A stretch of 64,000 nucleotides of DNA, from NCBI RefSeq assembly GCF_018860385.1, contig NZ_JAHKPH010000003.1, forward strand, positions 77,585 through 141,584, written 5' to 3'. A program made the translations under genes and the position numbers. The notes under the pieces are model-generated. The model made no database searches. It worked only from the letters and a program-made list of their open reading frames with translations, and had not been told where the DNA came from. This document shows, piece after piece, positions 40,201-48,633 of the stretch (positions are counted from its first letter, which is position 1; each line of letters opens with the position of its first letter). The stretch is from Reinekea forsetii. GTDB taxonomy: Bacteria; Pseudomonadota; Gammaproteobacteria; Pseudomonadales; Natronospirillaceae.

Positions 40201-40899
40201 TACATTGCCATCATTCACAACAGAAGAATTTCGCTCAGCACTACTCATTGCACTCCAAGCTTTAGCGGTGGTTTGGTCTTTAAGGAAGGTTGTGAAAATG
40301 TCGATAATTCCCCCGTTATTGTTACCATCAGACATTACTAAAGAGAGAATGCCTAAACCGTGCCCAAGCTCATGCAAAACCACTTCGTAAAAGTCGATAT
40401 AACCCGATGGAGTATTCCCATCCATTCCATAATACCAACCACTACTGGCTAAGCAGTCTGCGTTTCCAATATCCGCATTAAATTGTGCCGAGATATCGGC
40501 ATTGCCAGTAAAATAATCGGATCCATAATAAGCATTAATCAATGCAGTGGGGTACCAAACATTATTCTGAAGACCGAAAGATTCAGCACCTGAAGAAAAA
40601 TAAGTACTCAAAGGTCCTGCGGAACCCAACGTCGCGGATGTAGAGTTGCAGAAAAGGGCTGAGCTAAATTCGGCATCAATAACAATATCGGTAGGGCTTA
40701 CTAATATGTCAGCCCAAACCTGCACAGCGGCTACGAATGCGGCTTCACGATCAGCACCGTCTACACCATCGAACCCACCATTTTTATTTATAATAAAGGT
40801 AGATCCATTTCCATTAACTGTCACAGATGCCGCCTGAGCAAGTGCAGACAAAGCTAAACAAAAAACAATGATCGAAATTTTTAGACTGTTAATATTCAT
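37282..40899 (-). CDS. Secreted HELGH metalloprotease with Ig-like and FG-GAP repeats and a GlyGly-CTERM-like tail
   Basis: From the ATG at 40899 the product is about 1205 residues. A Sec signal peptide (MNINSLKISIIVFCLALSAL...) is followed by a peptidase domain (about 25-320) with H176-E-L-G-H180-G-L-G, a DGAAV element and a C-terminal SHFDTELNPNELMEP ... DIGW segment, as in secreted PA-type HELGHGLGF peptidases. Four Ig/cadherin-like modules of about 90 residues with the NDKP or NDAP signature follow, then a conserved TPTNSDIGTQAVTVTASDGA putative Ig domain, a DUF11-like strand domain, FG-GAP/VCBS-type repeats (NNDQLNDVVFAHHG, NHDNYLDLVFANSG) and an acidic linker. The end is SSGSFG plus a hydrophobic helix and RKTEKFN, like GlyGly-CTERM sorting tails. 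A longer upstream start is possible but would sit before the signal peptide. Confidence 0.85.
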   Translation of the reverse strand: MNINSLKISIIVFCLALSALAQAASVTVNGNGSTFIINKNGGFDGVDGADREAAFVAAVQVWADILVSPTDIVIDAEFSSALFCNSTSATLGSAGPLSTYFSSGAESFGLQNNVWYPTALINAYYGSDYFTGNADISAQFNADIGNADCLASSGWYYGMDGNTPSGYIDFYEVVLHELGHGLGILSLVMSDGNNNGGIIDIFTTFLKDQTTAKAWSAMSSAERNSSVVNDGNVVWDGAAVTALSGDLTAGVNSGKVQMYAPSSYEGGSSISHFDTELNPNELMEPQYTGDASHDHSTALLQDIGWNIYSSNNAIPVITGQSALATDEDTAITLALSDLTVADSDNNFPSDFTLTVYSGVNYSVSENMVTPNENFNGTLTVPVSVNDGADDSENLNLSITVNSVNDKPLINAQSNISVDEDNSLLLSVSMLTIADPDDTSFTLNVGSGANYSVSGSEITPALNFSGALTVPVTVNDGEANSDSYNLIVTVNAINDKPSITTTPTVSIDEDTSHSFTVSDFTISDPDDATFSLVIVGGDNYSISGNTVTPNTHFNGTLSVGAYVNDGQTNSSTVSFSLSVNSINDAPVINGAPSTTVTYPGSYSSTFSATDVDSGSITFSVSSAHGWLSINNAGQLTGTPTNSDIGTQAVTVTASDGALSDNLNFNLTVADANSSDLSVTLNTAEELVGLNESAVINVSAINDGPKVNADGYLLITVDANTSISAIHPNCTFNTAIQVRCDFTGLLSSKDYSLTVSQSSSDTDNISAEIFGTQTDPDGSNNWQDLTLIFNDNQTSPQLTDTVLATQNTQAASFGDLDGDNKKEILFANGGTTAEYGYKFNAEFSSLTQSEVFTTQSSASSVLIVDLNNDQLNDVVFAHHGANSVFFNQGNGTFGSAISLGSSESHSVVAIDINHDNYLDLVFANSGVNQIYVNNQANGFTVSDSFGDADTSDIDVIDYNLDGYPDLIVTNLDDSDLVYLNAGEDQTSGILASSPILIGSTVTESHAVVVADMNNDGTENEFFIARSTGENIPSLELYRVNSNVLLSVATIDAGDVVSLAIADFDGNDALDIIALSNQGTVQIFTQNDSVYTREHTFNRKHATSVTMQDMNDDGLADIAITQNNQAATQLYISDEMNESNSSEESDVVEVDVSEESSVETEVNQNEDQNAQETQSTTVVVVKSSGSFGLLFLALSLLLVVARKTEKFN

Positions 40900-41338
40900 G
40901 AATTGTAACCGTTCCATCTTCGTTGATGACAGCGACGGGCACGGTACGAGGACCATTCGTCATTAGGAAAACACCCGGCTGAGTTTCAACTAGTGTCGTT
41001 GCTGAGTTGTCTCTTCCGCTTAGCGATTGGATTTCTTGTTGCATTGCTACTGGCAGTGTTTCTATTTTTTTCGCATTGGGTTCAGCTGCTGATAGTTTAG
41101 TGGCAGTGCCAATGACGCCCATAGATCCAACGTTCCCATTAGCTGAAGCTTGCGATGTCGTATTAGGTAACCGAGAAGGTAATGTGGTTAAAGGGGCATT
41201 AACCGGTGTGTCTTCAGACCCAACTGATGATTTTGTGGAAGAGGCTACCAAGTCTGGCTGGCTTAAGCTTAAACTTACAATCCATGAAGAGATTGCGATG
41301 ATTATAACCGTGCCGATTATTAAACTGCGCTTGAGCAC
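40889..41338 (-). CDS. Small membrane-anchored protein of unknown function
   Basis: A 149-residue protein starting at a GTG with a GGGGAAGG site upstream. One N-terminal membrane helix (LIIGTVIIIAISSWIVSLSL) is followed by a Ser/Thr/Asn-rich periplasmic stretch and a small C-terminal domain (PGVFLMTNGPRTVPVAVINEDGTVTIHEY). I do not recognise the family. Its stop overlaps the start of the metalloprotease gene by 11 nt (ATGAATATTAA), so the two are probably translationally coupled and functionally linked, for example as an export or activation partner; that is inference. Confidence 0.65.
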   Translation of the reverse strand: MLKRSLIIGTVIIIAISSWIVSLSLSQPDLVASSTKSSVGSEDTPVNAPLTTLPSRLPNTTSQASANGNVGSMGVIGTATKLSAAEPNAKKIETLPVAMQQEIQSLSGRDNSATTLVETQPGVFLMTNGPRTVPVAVINEDGTVTIHEY

Positions 41339-41578
41339 ACCCTTCCCCTGTACAGTGGTTTATCCACACAGGCTAAATGATTAACTCACACTTGCTATAC
41401 CAACTAACAAATACCAACAAAACAAGAAGATGCGTCAAATATGTGTTTGTTTTAAAGTTATTTTGAGCTGAATAACAAGAGAAATATCGACGAAAGCATG
41501 ACACCTACGCTAGGTCGTCAATAAAATGTCTAAACGAATAATCAAATTCTTAAGCAATGGCTTTTATCCAGAGTTAGA

Positions 41579-43300
41579 TCAAACTCTTGGCTCTATCTTC
41601 GAAAACATTAACTGCAATGTCTCCTGCCCTCGAAAGCGGTTGCAGCTTAATTGGTAAACGCCGATTAATTGCTTGGCGTTCGTTGGCCATTCGTCTGTGT
41701 CAATGTTAAAGGCGATGCCGTCTATTTCTTGTTGGCCGGTTTTTACGACCAGTTTTAAATGCCGCTCTCCTACGATACGTTGAGAGACTATGGTGAATTC
41801 GCCATAAAACTGTGGTTCGGGGAAGGCTTGGCCCCAAGGGCCGGCTTGTTCTAGGTTTAGGGCTTGATGCAGGTTGAGGTCGGTTTCTTGTAGGGGGCCG
41901 TCCGTCCACAGATGGGCTTGTAGGGCTTCTGGGTCGGCTAAGGCGTCTATTGATTGTTCGAATAGACTGCGGAATTCTTCGAGTGATTCTTCTCGTATGG
42001 TTAAGCCAGCCGCCATGGCGTGGCCACCAAATTTGATGAGGATGCTTGCATTTTTTTTGCTGACCCAATCTAAAGCGTCGCGCAGGTGCACGCCGGGTAT
42101 GGATCGGGCGGAGCCCTTTAAGGTGCCGTTATCGGCTGGTGCCATGGCAATGACTGGGCGATGTATTTTTTCTTTCACGCGTGATGCTAGTATGCCTATG
42201 ACACCTTCGTGCCAATCGTTGTGGCACAGCACCAAGCCAGATGGCGGTGCGCTGATATTAATATCATCTAAGTAGCTTTGTGCATCGGCCACCATCGATT
42301 GCTCAATTTGCCGGCGCTCTACATTAAAATCTTGCAGTTGCTGGGCTATTTCTCTGGCTTCGTGATCGTTTTCGGTTAACAAGCATTGCACGCCAATGGT
42401 CATGTCGTCTAACCGGCCTGCAGCGTTTAAGCGCGGCCCAACCACAAAGCCCATGTCTAAACTTTTGGCTTGCCGCCAGTCTTTGCCGGCTACGTCGAAT
42501 AAGGCGCGAATTCCTGGGCGGCATTGGCCTTGCCGTATGCGTTTTATACCTTGCTGCACCAGTTTACGGTTATTGGCATCGAGTGGTACCACATCGGCTA
42601 CCGACGCCAGTGCCACTAAATCTAACCATTTACCCAAGTTCGGTAACGGTTGTAGGCCTTGATCACGTATGGTTGCTCGCAGTGCGATTAATACGTAAAA
42701 CATAACAGTGCAACCACAGGCCGCTTTGCTTTCGAAATTACAATTAGGTTGGTTAGGGTTCACTATCGCGTCGGCGTTAGGCAGTGTTGCGGCGGCTAGA
42801 TGATGATCGGTAATTAATACTTTTACGTTTGCGGCTTTGGCTTTTGCAACGCCTTCTAAACTGGCAATGCCGTTATCGACCGTAACGATTAAATCGGGGC
42901 TTTGTTGCAACGCTAAATCTACAATTTCGGGCGATAAACCATAGCCATATTCAAACCGGTTCGGCAGTAAGTAATTTACGTTTAACCCCATTTCGGTTAA
43001 ACCCAGCATGGCTAACGCTGTAGACGTTGCACCATCGGTATCGTAATCGCCTACTATCAGCACTTTCCAGTGCTCTGCTTTCGCTTGTTGCAGCAAGTCG
43101 GCGGCTTTGTGAATATCTTTTAGGCTTTGCCATGGCAGTAAAGTAGTTAAGGAATCATCGAGTTGGCGCGCCGATTCTACACCACGGGCAAGGTATAAGC
43201 GGTTTAATAACGGGTTTTGATGAACCTGATGTGATTCATCTGAAGCATGGCGGGTTCGAATCTCAAACCCGCCGATAGAAAGGTTATTTAACTTACTCAC
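41579..43300 (-). CDS. recJ: Single-stranded-DNA-specific exonuclease RecJ
   Basis: A 573-residue RecJ, a 5'-3' exonuclease on single-stranded DNA used in recombination, base-excision and mismatch repair. DHH-family motifs are present: VGDYDTDGATSTA, VTVDNGIAS, TDHHLA and the VLCHNDWHEGVIGILASRVKE segment, then the DHHA1-type GGHAMAAGLTI motif. Length is normal for the family. The gene overlaps thrC by 8 nt, as the last gene of a hom-thrC-recJ unit like that of Pseudomonas. Confidence 0.97.
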   Translation of the reverse strand: MSKLNNLSIGGFEIRTRHASDESHQVHQNPLLNRLYLARGVESARQLDDSLTTLLPWQSLKDIHKAADLLQQAKAEHWKVLIVGDYDTDGATSTALAMLGLTEMGLNVNYLLPNRFEYGYGLSPEIVDLALQQSPDLIVTVDNGIASLEGVAKAKAANVKVLITDHHLAAATLPNADAIVNPNQPNCNFESKAACGCTVMFYVLIALRATIRDQGLQPLPNLGKWLDLVALASVADVVPLDANNRKLVQQGIKRIRQGQCRPGIRALFDVAGKDWRQAKSLDMGFVVGPRLNAAGRLDDMTIGVQCLLTENDHEAREIAQQLQDFNVERRQIEQSMVADAQSYLDDINISAPPSGLVLCHNDWHEGVIGILASRVKEKIHRPVIAMAPADNGTLKGSARSIPGVHLRDALDWVSKKNASILIKFGGHAMAAGLTIREESLEEFRSLFEQSIDALADPEALQAHLWTDGPLQETDLNLHQALNLEQAGPWGQAFPEPQFYGEFTIVSQRIVGERHLKLVVKTGQQEIDGIAFNIDTDEWPTNAKQLIGVYQLSCNRFRGQETLQLMFSKIEPRV

Positions 43301-44690
43301 TAAAAACGTGTTTTACAACATAGGCTTGCAACGCGTTTAGCTCGTTGGCAATGACATCGTATCGCTCTTCACGTTCGAACAAGTCGGTTAAGTGGTGTGG
43401 CAATGCCGGTGTTTCTAACCCTGCTTTTTCAATGGCTTCGGTAAATTTCACCGGGTGTGCGGTGCCTAGGGTAATCATAGGTACTTTTTCATCACGGCGG
43501 CATTCGCGGGCGGCTTTTACACCAATGGCCGTATGCGGGTCTAGTAGGTAACCGGTATCGTCGTATACTTCTTTTATGGTATCGCAGGTAGTGCTGTCGT
43601 TAACGGCGTGGCTATCAAAGGTTTCGCGTACGCTGGCCATTTTTTCTAAATCTAGCTCAACGGTTTCTACGTTCATTTTATCCATTAGGTTTGCTAGTAC
43701 CGAACCTTCGCGGCCATACACATCAAACAACAAACGCTCAAAGTTAGACGACACCACAATATCCATTGATGGCGATAAGGTGTGCGCGAGAGGCAATTTT
43801 TCATATTTATTTTGGCTAATGGTGCGGTGCAAAATATCGTTTTGGTTAGTTGCTACAATAAGCTGCTTAATCGGTAAGCCCATTTTTTTAGCCAAGTAGC
43901 CAGCAAAAATATCGCCAAAGTTACCGGTGGGTACTGAGAACGCCATTTCGCGGTCGGGGCCACCTAAGTTTAAGCTGGCGTAAAAATAGTAAACCACCTG
44001 CGCCATAATACGCGCCCAGTTGATGGAGTTTACGGCAACTAATCGGCGCTCACCTTTTAAGAATGCTTGGTCCGCAAAACAGGCCTTAACCATGCTTTGG
44101 CAATCGTCAAAGTTACCTTCAACGGCCAAGTTAAAAACGTTATCGCCTTTAATGGTGGTCATTTGTTTGCGCTGCACTTCCGAGACACGGTTGTTCGGGT
44201 GCATGATAAAAATATCTAGGTGGTCGCTGTGTTTGCAGCCTTCAATGGCGGCTGAACCGGTATCACCCGATGTTGCGCCAATGATCACGGCTTTTTCATT
44301 ACGCTTGGTCAACACATGGTCTAACAAACGGCCAAGCAACTGCAGCGCAAAGTCTTTAAACGCCAGTGTAGGGCCTTGGAATAGCTCTAACACGTATTCG
44401 TTATGATCTAATTGTGCTAACGGCGCAACGGCTTTATGACCAAAACCAGCGTAAGTTTCTGTGAGCATAGTTTGCAGCGTGGCATCGTCTATTGCGCCAC
44501 CGATGAACGGCTGAATAATTTTGAAAGCCAGCTGATCGTAGGGTAAATCGCGCCAGCTTCGAATGGTCTCTAACGAATAATGCGGTAACGTTTCTGGTAC
44601 ATATAAACCACCATCACTGGCTAAACCAGTGAGTAACACATCTTCAAATTCTAATGCCGGTGCTTGGCCACGCGTACTGATATATTTCAA
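43293..44690 (-). CDS. thrC: Threonine synthase
   Basis: A 465-residue PLP-dependent threonine synthase converting O-phosphohomoserine to threonine. It starts MKYISTRGQAPALEFEDVLLTGLASDGGLYVPE, as expected. The PLP lysine is in GPTLAFKDFALQLLG. The ATSGDTGSAAIEG glycine-rich phosphate loop and a VPTGNFGDIFAGYLAKKMGLP segment follow. It is 16 nt after hom and overlaps recJ, so the operon couples homoserine dehydrogenase and threonine synthase. Confidence 0.97.
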   Translation of the reverse strand: MKYISTRGQAPALEFEDVLLTGLASDGGLYVPETLPHYSLETIRSWRDLPYDQLAFKIIQPFIGGAIDDATLQTMLTETYAGFGHKAVAPLAQLDHNEYVLELFQGPTLAFKDFALQLLGRLLDHVLTKRNEKAVIIGATSGDTGSAAIEGCKHSDHLDIFIMHPNNRVSEVQRKQMTTIKGDNVFNLAVEGNFDDCQSMVKACFADQAFLKGERRLVAVNSINWARIMAQVVYYFYASLNLGGPDREMAFSVPTGNFGDIFAGYLAKKMGLPIKQLIVATNQNDILHRTISQNKYEKLPLAHTLSPSMDIVVSSNFERLLFDVYGREGSVLANLMDKMNVETVELDLEKMASVRETFDSHAVNDSTTCDTIKEVYDDTGYLLDPHTAIGVKAARECRRDEKVPMITLGTAHPVKFTEAIEKAGLETPALPHHLTDLFEREERYDVIANELNALQAYVVKHVFSE

Positions 44691-44706
44691 AATTTTACTC
44701 TCACTG

Positions 44707-46005
44707 TTATGAGTCTAAACGTTCAACACGAATACGAACAACTTTTTCAGGTACAGAAGCTAGCGCTTCGATGGCTGCTATTGCACTGTTCATTTGACGC
44801 TCTTTAACGGGTTGCGTTAATAATACCAACGGCACTAGTTCGGCGTCATCTGGGGCTTCTTTTTGGATGATCGCTTCCATATTAATGCCATGTTTGCTCA
44901 AGGTGTCGGCAATTCTTGCCATCTGCCCGACTTCGTCTTTTACAGAAATATGCAAATAATAAGACGTTGTGAAATCGTCTGGCGCTAATACTGGCAAATC
45001 TTTAGTGACGGTACTAAAACCTAAGTGCGGCACAAGCCCAGGGCTGTCGATATCACGTGCTATGTCAACGATATCGGCAATCACGGCAGAAGCCGTTGCT
45101 TCAGCACCCGCACCCGCTCCGTGATACATGGTTGGACCAACGGCATCACCGATCACGAGAACAGCATTTAAAACACCATCTACATTGGCCAGCAAACGCT
45201 TGTTTGGAATTAACGTTGGATGAACTCGCATTTCCAAGCCTTCATCGGTTCGGCGGGCAATGCCTAAATGCTTAATATTGTAGCCAAGCTCTTCGGCAAA
45301 CTGCACATCTTCTCTGGTAATTTTGGTAATGCCTTCGGTATATACTTTATCGAACTGTAACGACACTCCAAACGCATTGGCCGCTAAAATGGCAAGCTTA
45401 TGCGCGGCATCTATGCCTTCTACGTCAAAAGTAGGGTCGGCTTCGGCATAGCCGAGCTCTTGGGCCTCTTTAAGTACATCTTCAAAGGCGCGTCCTTTTT
45501 CTGACATTTCCGATAAAATAAAGTTACCGGTACCGTTAATGATTCCCGCTAACGACTCTATTTGGTTGGCCACTAAACCTTCACGAATGGCTTTGATAAT
45601 AGGAATACCGCCAGCCACGGATGCTTCATAGGCAACCACAACGCCTTTGGCTTCGGCTGCGGCAAAAATTTCATTGCCATGAACGGCGATAAGAGCTTTG
45701 TTGGCCGTAACCACGTCTTTACCGTTTTCTATAGCGGTTAACACAAGGTCTTTAGCTACGGTTGTGCCGCCAATGGTTTCAACAATAATATGCACATCAG
45801 GATCTTTGACGACATCGAAAATATCGCGAGAGACTTTTACTTGCGATGTATCGCAAGCAGGGTTATCGCGGCGTGCTCCAATGTGTGTAATCTTAACTGA
45901 TCGACCGGCTCTGCGGGCAATTTCATCTAAATTGCGCTGAATGACATTAAACGTACCTGCACCAACGGTGCCTAAACCACATATACCTACATTTACCTGT
46001 TTCAA
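44707..46005 (-). CDS. hom: Homoserine dehydrogenase
   Basis: A monofunctional homoserine dehydrogenase (about 432 residues) reducing aspartate semialdehyde to homoserine. It has the N-terminal NAD-binding GICGLGTVGAGTF, the GTGNFILSEMSEKG and AEADPTFDVEGIDAAHKLAILA catalytic segments, and a C-terminal ACT domain (SVKDEVGQMARIADTLSKHGINMEAI), indicating feedback control by threonine. I choose the TTG at 46005 (MKQVNVGICG): AGAGG lies 6 nt upstream, and a plausible -10 element at 46048-46053 would place the transcription start only ~36 nt away. A TTG at 46035 is an alternative. Confidence 0.95.
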   Translation of the reverse strand: MKQVNVGICGLGTVGAGTFNVIQRNLDEIARRAGRSVKITHIGARRDNPACDTSQVKVSRDIFDVVKDPDVHIIVETIGGTTVAKDLVLTAIENGKDVVTANKALIAVHGNEIFAAAEAKGVVVAYEASVAGGIPIIKAIREGLVANQIESLAGIINGTGNFILSEMSEKGRAFEDVLKEAQELGYAEADPTFDVEGIDAAHKLAILAANAFGVSLQFDKVYTEGITKITREDVQFAEELGYNIKHLGIARRTDEGLEMRVHPTLIPNKRLLANVDGVLNAVLVIGDAVGPTMYHGAGAGAEATASAVIADIVDIARDIDSPGLVPHLGFSTVTKDLPVLAPDDFTTSYYLHISVKDEVGQMARIADTLSKHGINMEAIIQKEAPDDAELVPLVLLTQPVKERQMNSAIAAIEALASVPEKVVRIRVERLDS

Positions 46006-46047
46006 AACTCGCCTCTTTAGCGCAGATGATGACAATTATGAATGCGA

Positions 46048-46076
46048 ACAGTACTGAAGCCCACCGCCTAGGTCAA
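46048..46076 (-). promoter_or_regulatory. Sigma-70 promoter of hom-thrC-recJ
   Basis: Minus strand: TTGACC (46076-46071), spacer of 17, TACTGT (46053-46048). Predicted start near 46041, giving a leader of about 35 nt to the TTG start of hom. Confidence 0.6.
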
Positions 46077-46212
46077 CGAGCAGCGCCGTGAAATAACGGC
46101 TTTTTTGAAGTTTGTCTGGTGACGATTTCGCAACATCCCATTTCAGGGTTAATTTGCTTACTAAACGGTCTACATTGCTGTTTCTGGTTATTTTAAAAAG
46201 GTGGCAAGAATC

Positions 46213-46318
46213 GCCTAATCCGAGATGGTGAAAAAGGGACGCCGTAAACCCATCCATGGGGGCTCGTCATTGGCATCCATGCCAATGAACGCCCGATTTT
46301 CACCATCTCGGTTTAGGC
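46213..46318. repeat. Composite palindromic repeat (REP/MITE-like)
   Basis: An outer inverted repeat has a perfect 15-bp core (CCGAGATGGTGAAAA at 46220-46234, complement at 46297-46311). The pairing extends outward, with one mismatch, to GCCTAA/TTAGGC at 46213 and 46318. Two smaller perfect palindromes sit inside: CCCATCCATGGG at 46249-46260 and TCATTGGCAT-CC-ATGCCAATGA at 46267-46288. The rest of the ~390-nt hom-rplS gap holds the hom promoter and the rplS terminator. There is no transposase. Confidence 0.8.
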
Positions 46319-46372
46319 TTAGAAAATTGGTTAATCTATATAAAAGTGCTTACGAAACACCCTTTTAAAAAC

Positions 46373-46396
46373 AAAAAAGGCCGCCCGAGGGCAGCC
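46373..46396 (-). terminator. Rho-independent terminator of the rpsP-rimM-trmD-rplS operon
   Basis: On the minus strand GGCTGCCC and GGGCGGCC (one G-T pair) form an 8-bp stem followed by TTTTTTG, 26 nt after the rplS stop codon. Confidence 0.9.
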
Positions 46397-46422
46397 ATTT
46401 TAGTGAAGAAATCAAACAGCGA

Positions 46423-46797
46423 TTAAGCGTTTGCTTTCTTACCTGGGATCTTCTCTTTAATACGAGCAGAACGACCAGAACGCTCACGCAAGTAGTAAAG
46501 CTTAGCTTGACGTACAGCACCACGGCGCTTAACTTCAATGCTGTCTACTAATGCAGAGTAAGTCTGGAAAGTACGCTCAACACCTACGCCATTCGAGATT
46601 TTACGAACGGTAAATGCAGAGTTAACCCCACGGTTACGACGAGCAATTACAACACCTTCATAGGCCTGTAGACGCTCACGGTCACCTTCTTTTACTTTAA
46701 CCTGTACAACCACAGTGTCACCTGGGCCAAAGGCTGGTATTTCTTTTTTAATCTGTTCAGCTTCAATTTGCTGAATAATCAAATTTTTGTTGCTCAT
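46423..46797 (-). CDS. rplS: 50S ribosomal protein L19
   Basis: A 124-residue L19. Family signature [29 protein letters not shown], then [45 protein letters not shown]19 lies at the 30S-50S interface. It is the last gene of the S16-RimM-TrmD-L19 operon and is followed by a strong terminator. Confidence 0.98.
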   Translation of the reverse strand: MSNKNLIIQQIEAEQIKKEIPAFGPGDTVVVQVKVKEGDRERLQAYEGVVIARRNRGVNSAFTVRKISNGVGVERTFQTYSALVDSIEVKRRGAVRQAKLYYLRERSGRSARIKEKIPGKKANA

Positions 46798-46811
46798 GAT
46801 TCAGCTCCTGA

Positions 46812-47591
46812 TCAGTCGCGTGAGCGTTGTTGCTCACTTTCAAATTCATCTAAAAGAGTCAGCTGTTCTTTCGAAAGCTGGCGACCTTCCAGTAAGTCGG
46901 GTCGTCTTTGCCTTGTCCGGCCTAGCGCTTGCTTTGCTCGCCATCTACGAATATTTTCGTGATGTCCGCTTAACAGTACTTCCGGCACACCTTTATCATC
47001 GAGTACTTCTGGTCGAGTATAGTGGGGACAATCCAATAAGCCATCAAAAAAAGAATCTTCAACCGATGATAAGTCATGCCCTAGTACACCAGGAACCATG
47101 CGACTGATAGCATCCATAAAGGTTAGCGCTGCCAGTTCACCGCCACTGAGAACAAAATCCCCAAGTGACCACTCTTCATCAATATCTGTTTCAATCAACC
47201 GTTCATCTATTCCCTCGTAACGACCACAGACAAATATCAAATGTTCGTTTTGAGACAACTCCATAACGCCTTGTTGATCGAGTTTTCGCCCTTGAGGTGA
47301 CATATAAATCACCTTTGCTTTACCTTTGCTGCTGGCTTTCGCCGCAAAGATGGCATCGCGCAATGGCTGAACCTTCATCAACATACCGGGACCACCGCCA
47401 AAAGGCCGATCGTCTACGGTACGGTGCTTGTCGTGGGTAAAATCGCGAGGATTCCAACAATTTGCTGAAATGAGCCCTTGCTTTACCGCTCGACCCGTAA
47501 CGCCATACTCTGTAAATGATTCAAACATTTCAGGGAACAACGTAACTAAACCAAACGTCAGTGCAGGTTGATCTACACCTTCTTCTTTCAA
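46812..47591 (-). CDS. trmD: tRNA (guanine-N1-)-methyltransferase
   Basis: TrmD methylates G37 of tRNAs and prevents frameshifting. It shows [24 protein letters not shown], the [15 protein letters not shown] element and the trefoil-knot SAM site ([35 protein letters not shown]). There is no ATG near the start. I choose the TTG at 47591, which overlaps the rimM stop as TTGA; a TTG at 47606 is the alternative. Either start lengthens the N terminus slightly compared with typical TrmD. Confidence 0.95.
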   Translation of the reverse strand: MKEEGVDQPALTFGLVTLFPEMFESFTEYGVTGRAVKQGLISANCWNPRDFTHDKHRTVDDRPFGGGPGMLMKVQPLRDAIFAAKASSKGKAKVIYMSPQGRKLDQQGVMELSQNEHLIFVCGRYEGIDERLIETDIDEEWSLGDFVLSGGELAALTFMDAISRMVPGVLGHDLSSVEDSFFDGLLDCPHYTRPEVLDDKGVPEVLLSGHHENIRRWRAKQALGRTRQRRPDLLEGRQLSKEQLTLLDEFESEQQRSRD

Positions 47592-48121
47592 AACTCTGGA
47601 TCCCAATCTACTGTCATTTCACCTTTTCCAAGGTCAATCTCTAGCATAAATTGGTCAACATACGGTATTAAGCGTTCCCGCTTATCAATGCTATTTGCAT
47701 TGCCTTTCACAACGATAACGTCGTTACCAGGACCGGCTGCCATTAAATGATCCACTTCACCGAGCACAACACCTTCGGTATTGATTACGGTTAGGCCTTC
47801 CAGTTCGTACCAGTAGTACTCCCCTTCGTCCAACTCAGGTAAACGGTCTTTCGGGACACAGATTTCTGCGCCTGAATACTTTTTCGCAACTTCGCGGTCA
47901 TCGACCCCTTTAAGATGCGCAACCATCCCCTTGCCATGACTACGTCCTTTGTCTACTTCAACACCGATCAGTTTTTGACCTTGTCTAAGTGTCCAATCAC
48001 CATATTCTAAGATTCGATCCATAGGTTCAGTGTAAGAAAACACCTTAACCCAACCTTTAACGCCGTAAACCGACGAGATCTTACCTAAAACAATGAAATC
48101 TTCAGAACTTTGTGTACTCAT
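47588..48121 (-). CDS. rimM: 16S rRNA processing protein RimM
   Basis: A 177-residue RimM, which helps mature the 30S head domain and binds S19. It has the N-terminal [23 protein letters not shown] and the PRC-barrel part ([42 protein letters not shown]). It ends VDWDPEF, a common family end. It lies 24 nt after rpsP and overlaps trmD by 4 nt. Confidence 0.97.
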   Translation of the reverse strand: MSTQSSEDFIVLGKISSVYGVKGWVKVFSYTEPMDRILEYGDWTLRQGQKLIGVEVDKGRSHGKGMVAHLKGVDDREVAKKYSGAEICVPKDRLPELDEGEYYWYELEGLTVINTEGVVLGEVDHLMAAGPGNDVIVVKGNANSIDKRERLIPYVDQFMLEIDLGKGEMTVDWDPEF

Positions 48122-48145
48122 GACGACCTATAGCCTCATCTTCAA

Positions 48146-48397
48146 TTAGGCTTCGGCTTTCTTAAACTCTTTAAGCAATTGAGCGACGCGATCAGAAGTC
48201 TGTGCTCCCTTGCTTGCCCAATATTCAACGCGATCCAGGTCGACGCGTAAGCGCTCTTCCTGACCACGGGCAATTGGGTTAAAGAAACCAACACGCTCAA
48301 TGAAACGACCGTCGCGGGCATTTCGGCTGTCAGCCACTGTAAGATGATAAAACGGGCGCTTCTTCGAACCACCACGTGCGAGTCTAATGACTACCAT
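48146..48397 (-). CDS. rpsP: 30S ribosomal protein S16
   Basis: From the ATG at 48397 (CAGGAGAA upstream) the product is 83 residues beginning [21 protein letters not shown], the standard S16 start. A longer in-frame reading to 48481 adds 28 unrelated residues and is rejected. S16 is an early 30S assembly protein. It is the first gene of the operon, with a promoter and leader hairpin upstream. Confidence 0.97.
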   Translation of the reverse strand: MVVIRLARGGSKKRPFYHLTVADSRNARDGRFIERVGFFNPIARGQEERLRVDLDRVEYWASKGAQTSDRVAQLLKEFKKAEA

Positions 48398-48493
48398 CGC
48401 GTTCTCCTGTTTGTGGGCAAGCTTTGAAATCACCTGCCATTGTGGAAAGCTATCGGGGGTTACCCGTAGACTAAAATCCAACGTTTAAATAAC

Positions 48494-48507
48494 CTGGGCG
48501 AACCCAG
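48494..48507 (-). promoter_or_regulatory. UUCG hairpin in the rpsP leader
   Basis: The leader RNA contains CTGGG-TTCG-CCCAG, a 5-bp stem with a UUCG tetraloop, about 10 nt after the predicted transcription start and ~97 nt before the S16 start codon. It may stabilise the mRNA or serve in feedback regulation; neither is shown by the sequence. Confidence 0.5.
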
Positions 48508-48523
48508 AAATTACGGCCGCGCA

Positions 48524-48551
48524 ATTATACGTATTTTGAATACTTAAGCAA
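48524..48551 (-). promoter_or_regulatory. Sigma-70 promoter of the rpsP operon
   Basis: Minus strand: TTGCTT (48551-48546), 16-nt spacer, consensus TATAAT (48529-48524), followed by a GC-rich GCGCGGCCG discriminator typical of stringently controlled ribosomal promoters. Predicted start near 48517. Confidence 0.75.
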
Positions 48552-48633
48552 GGAAACATCAGCCTTATAGGCTTTTTGCTGATAATTAGGAGGGGTTTGG
48601 ACTTTAAGCCGAAGAGATTTGTAAAACCAGCGG

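Noticed and set aside
43245..43275. GGTTCGAATC-like T-arm sequence suggesting a tRNA
   Set aside because: It lies inside recJ, coding for GGFEIRTRHA near the N terminus, and no acceptor or anticodon stem can be formed around it.
46036..46257. 73-codon minus-strand ORF upstream of hom
   Set aside because: It spans the hom promoter and half of the palindromic element, with no ribosome binding site or family features.
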